Assembly (NCBI GenBank): GCA_965267605.1
Contig: OZ254088.1
Location: 372,001 to 436,000 of the forward strand
DNA from: G965267605 sp965267605
GTDB lineage: Bacteria > Bacteroidota > Bacteroidia > Flavobacteriales_E > Vicingaceae
Reading direction: 5' to 3'
Length of the DNA: 64,000 bases
The translations under genes and the position numbers were made by a program. A model generated the notes under the pieces. That model searched no databases and was not told the DNA's origin. It saw nothing but the letters and a program-made list of their open reading frames with translations. Shown piece after piece: positions 36,438 through 46,335 of the stretch. Within the stretch, counting starts at the first letter, position 1. Each line of letters opens with the position of its first letter.

Positions 36438-37895
36438 CTAGTAGCGAATTCGGATCTCCGTTCCTTCACCGGAGGCAAATTCAAGTGTACCATCTAATTG
36501 CTCGGTAAGTGCATGGATAAGTTCAAAGCCCAGTCCACCACTATGAGAAGGATTGAATCCGTTAGGTAATCCTATGCCATCATCCCTAACAATGAGGAGG
36601 GTCTCCTCTTCACTGGACCTGATATCAATGGCAATGCTCCCTTTCCGGTTAGATGGAAAGGCATATTTGATCGCATTCGACACCAGTTCATTGAGGATCA
36701 ATGCAGCGGGAATAGCTGTATCGATACTCAGTTCCTGGGCATCCGTACTCACATTGCTGTTGAGACTGATGCCCTTGCTGTCAAGGTTGTAAGAAACCCG
36801 CATGGTGGCCAGCATTCTTTCCAGGTATGAACCGAAATCCAGTTCTTCAAAATTATGTGAGCTGTACAGCAACTCATGAATAAGGGCCATCGCCTGTATC
36901 CGATCAATACTCTCTCGGAATTTCTCCTTGTAATTCTCATCAGTTAGAAACCCGGATTGCAGATTCAACAGACTGCTAATCACCTGAAGGTTGTTCTTCA
37001 CCCGATGATGAATCTCTTGAAGTAGTACATCTTTCTCGCGGATGGAAGCTTTCAGTTTCTCCTCCACATTCTTCCTTTCAAAGAAGGAAGGCACTTTGAT
37101 GTTACTTGTTTCCAGGTCCAGCACTTCCTTTTCCAGGTATTCATGAATCTTGTGTGGTGGTGCCATGATGAATGTGCAATTGTCATCCCCTTTGGCTTTA
37201 CAACTTATTTCCACAGCTGTAAGTGGTACACCATAACTTTCTTCGCACCAGCCGCTGGAATACCCGGCATTCATAATACAAACAGGGCGCTTCGAGTTCT
37301 TGTTACCCTTGATCCATGCATCTGCCTCAAAGGAAAAAGGATGATGATACTTCAGGTAATATGAGTCATCTGGCGCAGGTTTGCTCTCCGGGAGAATATC
37401 AACAAATGCCCATCCACTGTAAGCGAAATGAACCGGACCTGCAGCTAGCTTACTTACGGGATCCGTCAGGTTCATCGTTTTGTGAAAGTTCTTGGCGTCT
37501 TCCATTCCCACCAGGTGTGCAATATCAAATAGAAAGTTTCTGCCTATTTGGAAGGCTTCATCCTTCGGCCGATCACTGTATAGGTTTTGAATCGCCTTAA
37601 GAAAGTCTACGGATAGAGAGGATGCGCGAAGCAAAACATAACGTTGATCATTTATTTCAATGGTACCCTCTTCAGGGTTCATTACCATTTTCTCGAAGTA
37701 TGAACCAACAGTCTTCTGTGCAGCATCGAAAGGGCCTGAGATTTCATTAGGTACGCTCACGGTCTTCAATTCCTTGAAGTTCCTTTCTTGTTGGAGAGAT
37801 TGAATGACACCCTTCAGGTGTTCAATTTCTTGTTCAAGCTCTTTTTCTTTGTCGCTTTTAGCACACATCGGGGCTAAGGTAGTAATTGGGTGCAC
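36438..37895 (-). CDS. Soluble sensor histidine kinase: XylR-N/V4R sensor with HisKA_2-HATPase
   Basis: 485 aa (an ATG at 37868 would remove nine residues). A short coil (14-45) is followed by an activator-of-XylR-type N domain (about 55-160) and a V4R (4-vinyl reductase) small-molecule binding segment (165-240: AYSGWAFVDILPES, SGWCEESYG, CKAKGDDNCTFIM). Then come a HisKA_2 domain with the phosphoacceptor EIHHRVKNNLQVISSLL (His286/287) and a HATPase_c domain (NELVSNAIKYAFP, DDGIGLPNGF). No membrane span, so it senses a cytoplasmic ligand. No response regulator is adjacent. Divergent from paralog 7 and convergent with paralog 6. Confidence 0.88.
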   Translation of the reverse strand: MHPITTLAPMCAKSDKEKELEQEIEHLKGVIQSLQQERNFKELKTVSVPNEISGPFDAAQKTVGSYFEKMVMNPEEGTIEINDQRYVLLRASSLSVDFLKAIQNLYSDRPKDEAFQIGRNFLFDIAHLVGMEDAKNFHKTMNLTDPVSKLAAGPVHFAYSGWAFVDILPESKPAPDDSYYLKYHHPFSFEADAWIKGNKNSKRPVCIMNAGYSSGWCEESYGVPLTAVEISCKAKGDDNCTFIMAPPHKIHEYLEKEVLDLETSNIKVPSFFERKNVEEKLKASIREKDVLLQEIHHRVKNNLQVISSLLNLQSGFLTDENYKEKFRESIDRIQAMALIHELLYSSHNFEELDFGSYLERMLATMRVSYNLDSKGISLNSNVSTDAQELSIDTAIPAALILNELVSNAIKYAFPSNRKGSIAIDIRSSEEETLLIVRDDGIGLPNGFNPSHSGGLGFELIHALTEQLDGTLEFASGEGTEIRIRY

Positions 37896-37938
37896 CGCAC
37901 CAGTGAATTCACTACATAAATTACTATTTTCCAGTGTG

Positions 37939-40044
37939 ATGCGTGGTTTACTTGTTACGTTTTGTGTGGTACTTACCCTTGGTGTTTCTGCCCAAAGAAA
38001 CCTGTTCGACAGTGTGGCCGCGCTTTACAAACCTTCTATTAGGGATACAACCCAGTTGCAACACCTTATTGCCATGTCCCAAACAGTGAAGCAATCAGAT
38101 TCAGCGCTGATGTTTGCAGAGAAAGCGTGGAATCTTGCTTTGGTATTGCGTTATCCAAAGTGGGTTTATAAAGCGAATCAGCAATACTATAAACGGTTGA
38201 TTAGTGCGGGATCAATTGACGAAGGTGTGACCTCTGTGATGATCGCGGATTCTTTCGTCAGGCAGACTGATGATCTTATGCTTCAGGCGAAAAGTGCAAA
38301 CACCGTGGGGAGGGTGCATTACGTGTACGGAACTGACCAGACCATTACAGAACAGTCGTTCCTGAGAACCGTGGATATCTACACGGAACTGAAGGATACA
38401 GTCAAACTAGCAAGTGCTTACATGAACCTGGGAGTTATCCTTGGTGTGATGGGTGATGTGAAGGGGCAGCGGAAGTACTATTTTGAAGCACTCAAAGTCA
38501 AAGAACTCGTTGGTGATCCTGATGATCTGGCAAGGGTTCATTACAACCTTGGATCTTCCTATGCGGCAGATGATGATTCACTTGAAATCGCAAGACAATT
38601 TCTGGAAAAGGCATTGGCACATTATGAGACCAAGACCAGTAAAAGTGCGCACGCTATGGCACTGGCTTCTCTGGCCGATGTTGACATGAAGGAAAAGAAG
38701 TATAGTGATGCACTTGAGAAATGCCTGACAGGACTAAAGGCTGGCGATCGCGTAGAACCGTGGGTGCAGGTACAGTTATTGGTTACCGCAGGTGATTGTT
38801 ATGTGAAACTCGGTAACAGTAAACAGGCGTTGGGCTACCTTGAAAAGGGGCAACGCTATGCCAACAAGCACGGACTTCGTTTCTATGAGCGGCAAGCTTT
38901 GGCACATCTGGCAAATTCCTACGCTGATGCCAGAAACTATGGTAAGGCGTATTGGGCGCTGAACAGGTATACGGCACTTCATGATTCCATGCTAAATGAG
39001 GAAACCATCAAGAACCGAGAAGAGATGGAAGCTAAGTTTCATGCTAGAGAAAAGGAATTGAAGATTCAGAACCTGGAGACAAATGAAAGGGCGAAACAAG
39101 CACTCATCGATGCTCAGGAAATTCAATTGCAACAGTCGTGGTGGATGTTGATCGGGGCAGGAATTGGTATCGTGCTTTTGGGTGCACTGGCTGTCGTGGT
39201 TTTTCGCTCGGCACAACAAAGGAAAAAAGACAATGCTTTGATCATGCGCCAGAAAAAAGAGGTAGAAATGCAGAAATTACTGGTGGAGGAAAGGAGCAAT
39301 GAGGTGACTGAGAGTATTCAATACGCTAAGCGTTTGCAGAATGCGGTCTTACCAGATCAACATACGTTTAATCATCTGCTTCCAAATGGATTTGTCCTTT
39401 TTCTGCCCAAGGATATTGTATCAGGAGATTTTTATTGGATGGATGAGGCCCACGGCAAATTGTACGTAGCCGTTGCAGACTGCACAGGACATGGAGTTCC
39501 GGGTGCGATGGTAAGCCTGCTGGGAATCAATGCGCTTCATAGGTGTATTACGGAATATCAATTGCAATCACCGGCCAAGATCCTTGATAAGCTAACCGAT
39601 CTTATTGAAAGCAGTTTTGAAAGTAGCGATGAAGAAGTAAAAGATGGTATGGATATAGCGCTTATTGCATTGGATCGTAAAACCCGGACCCTATCTTATT
39701 CGGGGGCTAACAACCCGTTGTATTTCACAAGAAATGGGGGATTGGAGGTTGTTAAGGCCGATAAGCAGCCGATTGGCAAACACCTTGATAGAAAACCGTT
39801 TGAGGAACACACCGTTGAATTGAGCGAGGGTGATTCTGTTTTTCTATTCAGTGATGGATATGCCGATCAGTTTGGTGGACCGAGAGGTAAGAAATTCAAA
39901 TATGCACCGATGCGGGAGCTACTGCTCAATCATGCCAATGAAAGCCCAGACGTTCAACGAAATAGATTGAAGGAAACATTTGAGGATTGGAGGGGCGAGT
40001 ACGATCAGATAGACGATATATGTGTACTTGGCTTCAAAGTCTGA
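37939..40044 (+). CDS. TPR-SpoIIE transmembrane phosphatase, paralog 7 of 7
   Basis: 701 aa from ATG 37939, which gives a compact signal peptide (MRGLLVTFCVVLTLGVSAQ). The frame is open further upstream but there runs antisense to the kinase gene. TPR-like repeats (about 70-340) are followed by a coil, one membrane helix (399-424), linker ESIQYAKRLQNAVLP and a SpoIIE domain (469-701) with GDFYW, DCTGHG, DGMD, SDGYADQ and DDICVLG. Its end overlaps the outer-membrane barrel gene on the other strand by 11 bases. Confidence 0.9.
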   Translation: MRGLLVTFCVVLTLGVSAQRNLFDSVAALYKPSIRDTTQLQHLIAMSQTVKQSDSALMFAEKAWNLALVLRYPKWVYKANQQYYKRLISAGSIDEGVTSVMIADSFVRQTDDLMLQAKSANTVGRVHYVYGTDQTITEQSFLRTVDIYTELKDTVKLASAYMNLGVILGVMGDVKGQRKYYFEALKVKELVGDPDDLARVHYNLGSSYAADDDSLEIARQFLEKALAHYETKTSKSAHAMALASLADVDMKEKKYSDALEKCLTGLKAGDRVEPWVQVQLLVTAGDCYVKLGNSKQALGYLEKGQRYANKHGLRFYERQALAHLANSYADARNYGKAYWALNRYTALHDSMLNEETIKNREEMEAKFHAREKELKIQNLETNERAKQALIDAQEIQLQQSWWMLIGAGIGIVLLGALAVVVFRSAQQRKKDNALIMRQKKEVEMQKLLVEERSNEVTESIQYAKRLQNAVLPDQHTFNHLLPNGFVLFLPKDIVSGDFYWMDEAHGKLYVAVADCTGHGVPGAMVSLLGINALHRCITEYQLQSPAKILDKLTDLIESSFESSDEEVKDGMDIALIALDRKTRTLSYSGANNPLYFTRNGGLEVVKADKQPIGKHLDRKPFEEHTVELSEGDSVFLFSDGYADQFGGPRGKKFKYAPMRELLLNHANESPDVQRNRLKETFEDWRGEYDQIDDICVLGFKV

Positions 40045-41632
40045 CACTGTAAGTCATATTTATTCGCAGCTCCTCGCGGCCGGTTCGAGAACTGTTCCTG
40101 TCTAACCAACTGCCACTTACACCCAACTGCTGCTTCTTATGCTGATAAGTACCAGATATGGAAGCCAGATGTGTCCTTTCTTCGAATCCTGAACTCCTGA
40201 ATTGGTAAGCGTAGGTGCCTCGAACAGAAAGTTTTGATTTGAAAATTTTCTTTCCCAGAGAAACAGAGGGCGTATAGCCGCTTGTTGTTAAACCACTTAA
40301 AGTACCTGAAAAATAAGTTAGACTGCTGTTCCATTGCCAAAGGGAGGACTTATTGGAACCTGCATACGATAGCATCATATTGTTGAACTCAGTGTTGTCG
40401 GTAGTGGTTGTTCCAATCTGATAACCATGATTGACCATGAGTGTATGAGTTGTGGTACTCCTGGTTAAAATATAGGTAAGGGTCTGATGCACGTTTGAGT
40501 TGACCTGGTATAGTTCCATGCTGTCAATCTGATACAAAAGAACCCGAGAAGGATTTACCGTGTAGTTTGCCGCATTCACATTGAAATTCACTGCTTTGGC
40601 AATACGCCAGTTCAGTTGGATGCTGCCAACTGTTCTTAGTTGGGTGCCAGAAAGGTGGTTATTGAGGTTATTTTTCTGCGCACCAGCAGACAAGCCAAGT
40701 GATACCTTATTCTTGATGAACTGTGTGGAGAATTGACCCGTGAGATCTTCCATATCGTTATTGACGTATGGCGCACCCATGGTTTGGTAGCCTGGCTCAA
40801 TTCTACGGTATTTAATGCCCGTCTGTGCCCTCTGACCATTACGCTGCAGCTTGAGTTCAACAGCTGAATAAGATGATTTGTGCTGGTTTTGTTCTGATCC
40901 GCGTTCGGTAGCATCGGGCGTTGAAGCCACCGTAAAACCGCTTACATTGAAATCAGCTGATAGTGTAAGTCTATCATTGATATCGTGGGAGGCATTAAGA
41001 CCCATCACCCTGTTGGTCATAGGGTGATGAACAGAGTCTAATGAAGCACCAGGAACGTCCCAGAAATAAAGGTAACTGGCGGCCAATGAACTTCGCCCGG
41101 TAACAGAAGCCTGGGCGCCATAACCGTAGCGATCAAACGGAAGTGCGAAAGTTTGGCCTGAAGGATCTGCTTTCGCAAACTGCCCACCCAGGGTCGTGAA
41201 TTGAACGTTGCGTTTGTTGTTATGCCATTGGAACCCTCCACCCAAGAAAGTTTGTCCGGCAAGGGTATATGGAGAAAACGATAAGCTCCTGTTACCTGCG
41301 TGCAAAGTGAAGTTCTTATAAGTTGGACTCATGCCAAATTGATGCAGGGAGCGAAGCTGGTTGAAGGGAAGGGCGTAGCTGGATTGTCTTTTGTTGATTG
41401 AGACCGTGAAAGGAATCGTGACGCTTTTAACTGTTGCAGTGAAGTTGCCGTTTAGACTCCAGAACAAGGGATCTTGCTGAAAATTGGGGTGATCCGTTTG
41501 GTACGCAGAAACTTGCACCGTTAGCCCTCCGGTTGGTTTGAACCAGGAGGATTTGGCTACCGTTTCCACGTTCTGGGCATGCGAGAACAATCCCTCAAAT
41601 AGCAATACCAGGGCTATCGCTAAGCGCTTCAT
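40034..41632 (-). CDS. Predicted outer-membrane beta-barrel protein, unknown function
   Basis: 532 aa with a signal peptide (cut after SHAQ). The mature chain alternates polar and hydrophobic residues in many strands, is rich in Thr, Ser, Asn and Gln, and ends in a barrel-type C terminus (LRINMTYSVRL). No recognised motif. An outer-membrane barrel is the best reading; a role in export or sensing with the nearby signalling genes is not supported by sequence. Confidence 0.7.
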   Translation of the reverse strand: MKRLAIALVLLFEGLFSHAQNVETVAKSSWFKPTGGLTVQVSAYQTDHPNFQQDPLFWSLNGNFTATVKSVTIPFTVSINKRQSSYALPFNQLRSLHQFGMSPTYKNFTLHAGNRSLSFSPYTLAGQTFLGGGFQWHNNKRNVQFTTLGGQFAKADPSGQTFALPFDRYGYGAQASVTGRSSLAASYLYFWDVPGASLDSVHHPMTNRVMGLNASHDINDRLTLSADFNVSGFTVASTPDATERGSEQNQHKSSYSAVELKLQRNGQRAQTGIKYRRIEPGYQTMGAPYVNNDMEDLTGQFSTQFIKNKVSLGLSAGAQKNNLNNHLSGTQLRTVGSIQLNWRIAKAVNFNVNAANYTVNPSRVLLYQIDSMELYQVNSNVHQTLTYILTRSTTTHTLMVNHGYQIGTTTTDNTEFNNMMLSYAGSNKSSLWQWNSSLTYFSGTLSGLTTSGYTPSVSLGKKIFKSKLSVRGTYAYQFRSSGFEERTHLASISGTYQHKKQQLGVSGSWLDRNSSRTGREELRINMTYSVRL

Positions 41633-41783
41633 TCGGTGAATGTAGTCTCAACTAAATGGATCTGCCAGAGACGGATACAAATACAGATTGGAGGTAAAAT
41701 TCACGTAAGTATTAGCACTTGATCGTTGATACTTCTGTTGGTTCGATGTCATGCTTTCACCTTACATGTTCTAACTTCACAGC

Positions 41784-43199
41784 ATGCAGAAACTGGCACC
41801 CTGGTTGTATGCCTTAACGCTTGTTACCCTCACAGGGTTAATTCTACCCTCTGTGTTAAAGGATGGCATGTTCATGGACGGCCAGTTGTATGCAACTGTT
41901 TCCAAGAATTTAGCGGAAGGTTATGGAACATGGTGGTTCCCTAAGTTCAGTGAATCGACTTTTGTTGGCCTGGATGCCTTTCACGAACACCCACCATTGG
42001 TATTCTGGATTCAGTCGTTGTTTTTCAAAGTGCTGGGCCCTTCCATTTACACTGAACGCATTTATTCTTTCACCATGGCATTGGTCAATGCTTTACTGGT
42101 GTGGGGGATCTGGCGACAATTACCGCTGGAGATCGAGAGCAGAAATAGGTGGGGTTGGTTGCCAGTACTGATGTGGATCACTATGCCTATTGGATACTGG
42201 GCCTTCACCCAGAACCTTCAGGAAAATACCATGGGTGTCTTCACAACTGGAGCGGTGTTATGCTATCTGGTGGGCAAGCGAAAAGGTATGGAGTTTCTGT
42301 GGACCACAATTGCCGGTATCCTGATCTTCTGTGCCTCCTTTTGTAAGGGGGTTCCGGGATTCTTTCCCTGGGCTGTCCCATTCCTTTACTGGCTGGCGCT
42401 TAGAAAGATCAGTTTTTGGAAAGTAGTAGCAGAAACATTAGTACTCATGATTGTGCCTGTACTGATATACACAGCACTGGTAGGATTGGTTCCGGACGCT
42501 AAGGAGAATCTAAGCAGATACGTTTTTGAAAGGCTGTTGGTTCGGGTAAGTGAGAACCCAACGGTAAGCACCCGGTTCATGCCGATCATATGGATCATTG
42601 TGCAATTGACGCCAGCCATAGGTCTTTGGCTGATAGGGTGGTTGTCTACCGGCCGAGCGGCTCTCTGGAAGGAAATGGGCGATAACAAAAAGTGGTTCTG
42701 GTTCTTCATATTAATGGGGTTGGCAGGATCGCTTCCCATCATGCTTACAATGGTGCAACGCCATTTCTATCTTACACCTTCCTTCCAGTTTTTCGGTATT
42801 GCATCAGCAATCTTCATTTTGCCTTGGTTGCAACAATTATTCAGCAAAGCTGGCCCAAAGTTCTTGTCAAGCCTCAAAGGATTGGTGCTACTCCTTACCG
42901 TAGTGGTTGCTTATGCTACTTATGATGCCATAGGAAAAGTGGGCCGGGATCACGAGAAGTTACACGATACCTATCTTATGTTGGAGGAGATTCCATTTGG
43001 GAGTACCATTTCCACAGACCACAGAATATCCGAGGAATGGTCTACCAAGATTTATATGGCTCGCCACGGCAGAATCACTTGGTCTCATAATCTGGGCAAT
43101 GAATTCTACATGCACGCGAAAGGATCTGAGAGACCTGAGGGGTATTCGCCTGTTGATCTAGATCTGGTTAGATTCGAACTGTTGCGCAAGAACGATTAA
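41784..43199 (+). CDS. Membrane glycosyltransferase of the GT39/ArnT (PMT_2) type
   Basis: 471 aa with about ten to twelve membrane helices. The N-terminal periplasmic loop has the family's catalytic-side Asp in FMDGQLYATVSKNLAEGYG and the conserved EHPPLVFWIQS segment near residue 70. Such enzymes move sugars from polyprenyl-phosphate carriers to lipid or protein in the periplasm. The acceptor is unknown. It overlaps the DUF819 gene tail to tail by 4 bases and lies 1.3 kb from two other glycan genes. Confidence 0.87.
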   Translation: MQKLAPWLYALTLVTLTGLILPSVLKDGMFMDGQLYATVSKNLAEGYGTWWFPKFSESTFVGLDAFHEHPPLVFWIQSLFFKVLGPSIYTERIYSFTMALVNALLVWGIWRQLPLEIESRNRWGWLPVLMWITMPIGYWAFTQNLQENTMGVFTTGAVLCYLVGKRKGMEFLWTTIAGILIFCASFCKGVPGFFPWAVPFLYWLALRKISFWKVVAETLVLMIVPVLIYTALVGLVPDAKENLSRYVFERLLVRVSENPTVSTRFMPIIWIIVQLTPAIGLWLIGWLSTGRAALWKEMGDNKKWFWFFILMGLAGSLPIMLTMVQRHFYLTPSFQFFGIASAIFILPWLQQLFSKAGPKFLSSLKGLVLLLTVVVAYATYDAIGKVGRDHEKLHDTYLMLEEIPFGSTISTDHRISEEWSTKIYMARHGRITWSHNLGNEFYMHAKGSERPEGYSPVDLDLVRFELLRKND

Positions 43200-44494
43200 C
43201 CCGCAACACTAACGGCTTGCATCAACTCAGCACATAGGATAGCTCCGTATGTTCCCAGAGCGTACCCGAGTACCGCAAGTAAAACGCCAACAGGGCCTAG
43301 AGATGGGTGAAAGGCAGATGCTACTACCGGAGCACTGGCAGCTCCTCCTACGTTGGCCTTACTACCAACCGCCAGGAAGAAGAAAGGTGCTTTGATAATT
43401 TTCGCAACAATTAGCAGGAGCAATACGTGGAAGCCCATCCATATCAACCCCACCGCTAACAAACCTGGATTTTCGAATGTTTTGGTGATATCCATCTTCA
43501 TACCTATGATGGCTACCAGAACATAGATCATTGCACTTCCCATTTTCGAAGCCCCGGCACCTTCAAGATTTCTCAGTTTCGTAAATGAAGCAATAATACC
43601 AACGGTAGTCGCTATCACAACAATCCAGAAGAATCCGTTGATCAATGTGCTACCTTCTTCAAAGAACTTCACCAACGCTCCATCTTCGTCTATCACCTCT
43701 ATGGCCGCGAGAGATTCAGTGAGGTAGCCCGCTCCCAAATGGGCCAAAGCAGTAGCTCCAAAGCCCACCGCCAGTATTTTCATGATGTCTGAAAGGTTGG
43801 GAATCTTAGCGATGCTGGTACTATAGCTTTCAACCTTTTCCTTTAATGCTTCAATGGCCGAGGTGTCAGCTTTTAGCCATTTGTCGATCTTATTGGCCTT
43901 ACCCACGCCCAATAGCAAGGCTGCCATCCAAATGTTCGCAACGATGATGTCAACCGCTACCATCCCTGAGTACAAGTCCTCATTATAGTTGTATACCTCA
44001 AGCATTGCAGTCTGATTGGCACCACCACCTATCCAACTACCAGCCAGCGTTGCAAGACCTCTCCAGATAGCATCAAATCCCTCTCCACCTACTGTTTCAG
44101 GAGATACAGCACCAACAGCCATAATAGCAATTGGCCCGCCAAGCACAATACCTACTGTTGCCGTAAGGAACATGATCAGCGCCTTGGGACCAAGTCTCAG
44201 TACCGCTTTCAGGTCGATACTCAATGTCATGAGTACAAGACAGGTGGGTAGCAGGTAATTCTTAGCAATGGTCCACAGGTTAGAATATTCCTTCGATATC
44301 ACACCAAATGTATTCAGGAGGGAAGGTATGAGGTAACACATCAACAGTGCAGGAACATACTTATAGAAGGTGCTCCAGAATTTATTCTTTGAAGTTGATG
44401 TGGTAAAGACGAAGCCCAAAACTACCATCAGCAGTCCAAGCACTATGGCATCATTGGTAAAAAGTGGTGCGTTCTCGTCCATGGATGTCACCAA
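43196..44494 (-). CDS. DUF819 family membrane protein
   Basis: 432 aa, with ten or more membrane helices. The segments GGPIAIMAVGA, GLATLAGSWIGGGANQTAM and FFLAVGSKANVGGAASAPVVASAF are typical of DUF819 (YjcL-like), a distant relative of sodium-coupled transporters. The substrate is unknown. It is divergent from the DegT aminotransferase gene across a 34-base gap. Confidence 0.88.
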   Translation of the reverse strand: MVTSMDENAPLFTNDAIVLGLLMVVLGFVFTTSTSKNKFWSTFYKYVPALLMCYLIPSLLNTFGVISKEYSNLWTIAKNYLLPTCLVLMTLSIDLKAVLRLGPKALIMFLTATVGIVLGGPIAIMAVGAVSPETVGGEGFDAIWRGLATLAGSWIGGGANQTAMLEVYNYNEDLYSGMVAVDIIVANIWMAALLLGVGKANKIDKWLKADTSAIEALKEKVESYSTSIAKIPNLSDIMKILAVGFGATALAHLGAGYLTESLAAIEVIDEDGALVKFFEEGSTLINGFFWIVVIATTVGIIASFTKLRNLEGAGASKMGSAMIYVLVAIIGMKMDITKTFENPGLLAVGLIWMGFHVLLLLIVAKIIKAPFFFLAVGSKANVGGAASAPVVASAFHPSLGPVGVLLAVLGYALGTYGAILCAELMQAVSVAG

Positions 44495-44528
44495 AACTAA
44501 CCAAATCTCTCAGTAACTGTTATTTTTG

Positions 44529-45755
44529 GTGAAATCCATTCCATTGATTCCTTTTTCACCACCCAAGATTTATGATGAGCTGATCGATGAGGTTGTTGCA
44601 ACACTGAGATCAGGCTGGATCACTACGGGTCCGCGTACCAAGCAATTTGAACAGGAGCTTACCGAGTTCTGTGGTTGCAAGAAGACATTGTGCGTTGGAT
44701 CTGCAACACAGGGGATGGAACTCATGCTGAGGTGGTTTGGGGTTGGCCCGGGAGATGAAGTAATTGTACCGGCTTACACCTACTGTGCAACAGCCAATGT
44801 TGTTGTGCATTGCGGAGCAAAACCGGTGATGGTGGATGTAGGGCCTGATTTCAATATTGACGTGGAGAAGATCAGGCAAGCCATTACACCGAGGACCAAG
44901 GTTATTATTCCAGTCGATATTGCAGGATACCCTTCAGATTATGAGGCGATCAACGTGCTGGTGAGAACACCTGAGATTCAGGAACAGTTTTCCCCGAATG
45001 GACCCATCCAGGAACAGTTAGGACGAATTCTCGTGTTATCGGATGCAGCCCATAGTCTTGGAGCAACCGCTAATGGTCAGCCAGCAGGATCCTTGACGGA
45101 TGTTACATGCTTTTCCTTCCATGCGGTAAAGAACCTCACGACCGCTGAAGGTGGAGCAATCTGTCTTAATCTATCTGACTTCGATTGTGATGAGATCTAT
45201 AAGCAACTCAACGTAAGCTCCCTTCACGGCCAAACCAAGGATGCATTGGCCAAAACCCAGGGAACTGGATGGAGGTATGATGTTGTTGAGGCGGGATACA
45301 AGTGTAACATGACAGACATTCAGGCCGCTATGGGATTGGTGGAGCTGAGAAGGTACAGACGCGAAACTCTGGATCGAAGAAAGGAGATTTTCGATTTGTA
45401 CGGAAGCGGTTTCGGACAACATTCCTGGGCAATTATTCCACCATCCAACACGGGTGGAAGAGAAACCTCGTATCATGTGTATGCCTTGCGGATTAACCAT
45501 TGCAATGAAGACCAAAGAGATCGGATCATGGAATTGATCAAAGAGAAAGGTGTATCAGTGAACGTGCACTTTCAGCCACTTCCACTGCTTACCTTCTATA
45601 AGCAGTTGGGCTATGATATTGATGATTTCCCCGGAGCGTTCAATCAATATGCCAATGAGATCAGTTTGCCTGTATACTTTGACCTGACCAACGAACAAGT
45701 GGCAACTGTAATTGAAGCAGTTGCAACATCAGTTGATGAAGTGCTGAATGCTTAA
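44529..45755 (+). CDS. DegT/DnrJ/EryC1/StrS family sugar aminotransferase
   Basis: 408 aa from GTG 44529 (a TTG one codon earlier is possible). PLP enzyme transferring an amino group to a nucleotide keto-sugar. Motifs are SGWITTGPRTKQFE, GSATQGMELML, DEVIVPAYTYCATAN, DAAHSLGA and the PLP-lysine segment SFHAVKNLTTAEGGA. It overlaps the following sugar transferase gene by 8 bases, so the pair probably makes and loads an amino sugar for a surface glycan. Confidence 0.92.
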   Translation: MKSIPLIPFSPPKIYDELIDEVVATLRSGWITTGPRTKQFEQELTEFCGCKKTLCVGSATQGMELMLRWFGVGPGDEVIVPAYTYCATANVVVHCGAKPVMVDVGPDFNIDVEKIRQAITPRTKVIIPVDIAGYPSDYEAINVLVRTPEIQEQFSPNGPIQEQLGRILVLSDAAHSLGATANGQPAGSLTDVTCFSFHAVKNLTTAEGGAICLNLSDFDCDEIYKQLNVSSLHGQTKDALAKTQGTGWRYDVVEAGYKCNMTDIQAAMGLVELRRYRRETLDRRKEIFDLYGSGFGQHSWAIIPPSNTGGRETSYHVYALRINHCNEDQRDRIMELIKEKGVSVNVHFQPLPLLTFYKQLGYDIDDFPGAFNQYANEISLPVYFDLTNEQVATVIEAVATSVDEVLNA

Positions 45756-46335
45756 ACGATGGTTTGATATATCCCTGTCCCTTTGGGGAATCGTGATCTT
45801 GTTTCCATTTCTGTTGTTTATTTCTCTTCTGGTATTGCTTACCTCGCCAGGTGGAGTATTCTATGTCCAGACAAGGGTAGGGAGGTATGGCAAGGATTTC
45901 AGGATGTTTAAATTCAGAACGATGCGACCGGGGTCCGATCGGGCTGGACTACTTACGGTGGGGAATGATAACAGGATCACAGGCGTTGGCAGATTCCTTC
46001 GCGCAACCAAATTAGACGAGTTACCCCAGCTGTTCAATGTGCTTGCCGGTTCCATGTCGTTTGTGGGCCCAAGGCCCGAGGTGCGCAAGTACGTGGATTT
46101 ATATACGAAAGAACAGGAACAGGTACTCTTGGTAAGACCTGGTATTACGGATTATGCATCACTGGAGTACTTTGAAGAAAACCGTTTATTGGGGGAGGCT
46201 GATGATCCTGAAAAAACCTATATCCAGGAAGTGATGCCAGCGAAACTGGAGCTTAACATGAAGTACATCGATAAGATGGGGCTCTTTACAGATCTAGGCA
46301 TCATCTTCAGGACTGTCTTCCGAATCTTTGGATAG
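45748..46335 (+). CDS. Initiating sugar phosphotransferase (PglC/WcaJ-type bacterial sugar transferase)
   Basis: 195 aa. One N-terminal re-entrant hydrophobic segment (about 10-32) is followed by the catalytic core FRMFKFRTMRPGSD and KLDELPQLFNVLAGSMSFVGPRPE. It transfers a sugar phosphate to undecaprenyl phosphate. It is short and lacks the extra membrane helices of WbaP, as in PglC. The last 42 bases overlap the convergent SirB1-type gene. Confidence 0.93.
   Translation: MLKRWFDISLSLWGIVILFPFLLFISLLVLLTSPGGVFYVQTRVGRYGKDFRMFKFRTMRPGSDRAGLLTVGNDNRITGVGRFLRATKLDELPQLFNVLAGSMSFVGPRPEVRKYVDLYTKEQEQVLLVRPGITDYASLEYFEENRLLGEADDPEKTYIQEVMPAKLELNMKYIDKMGLFTDLGIIFRTVFRIFG

Noticed and set aside
37804..37938. 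Extension of paralog 7 upstream to 37804
   Set aside because: The extra segment is antisense to the kinase gene and is Ser/Cys-rich without meaning; ATG 37939 opens a clear signal peptide.
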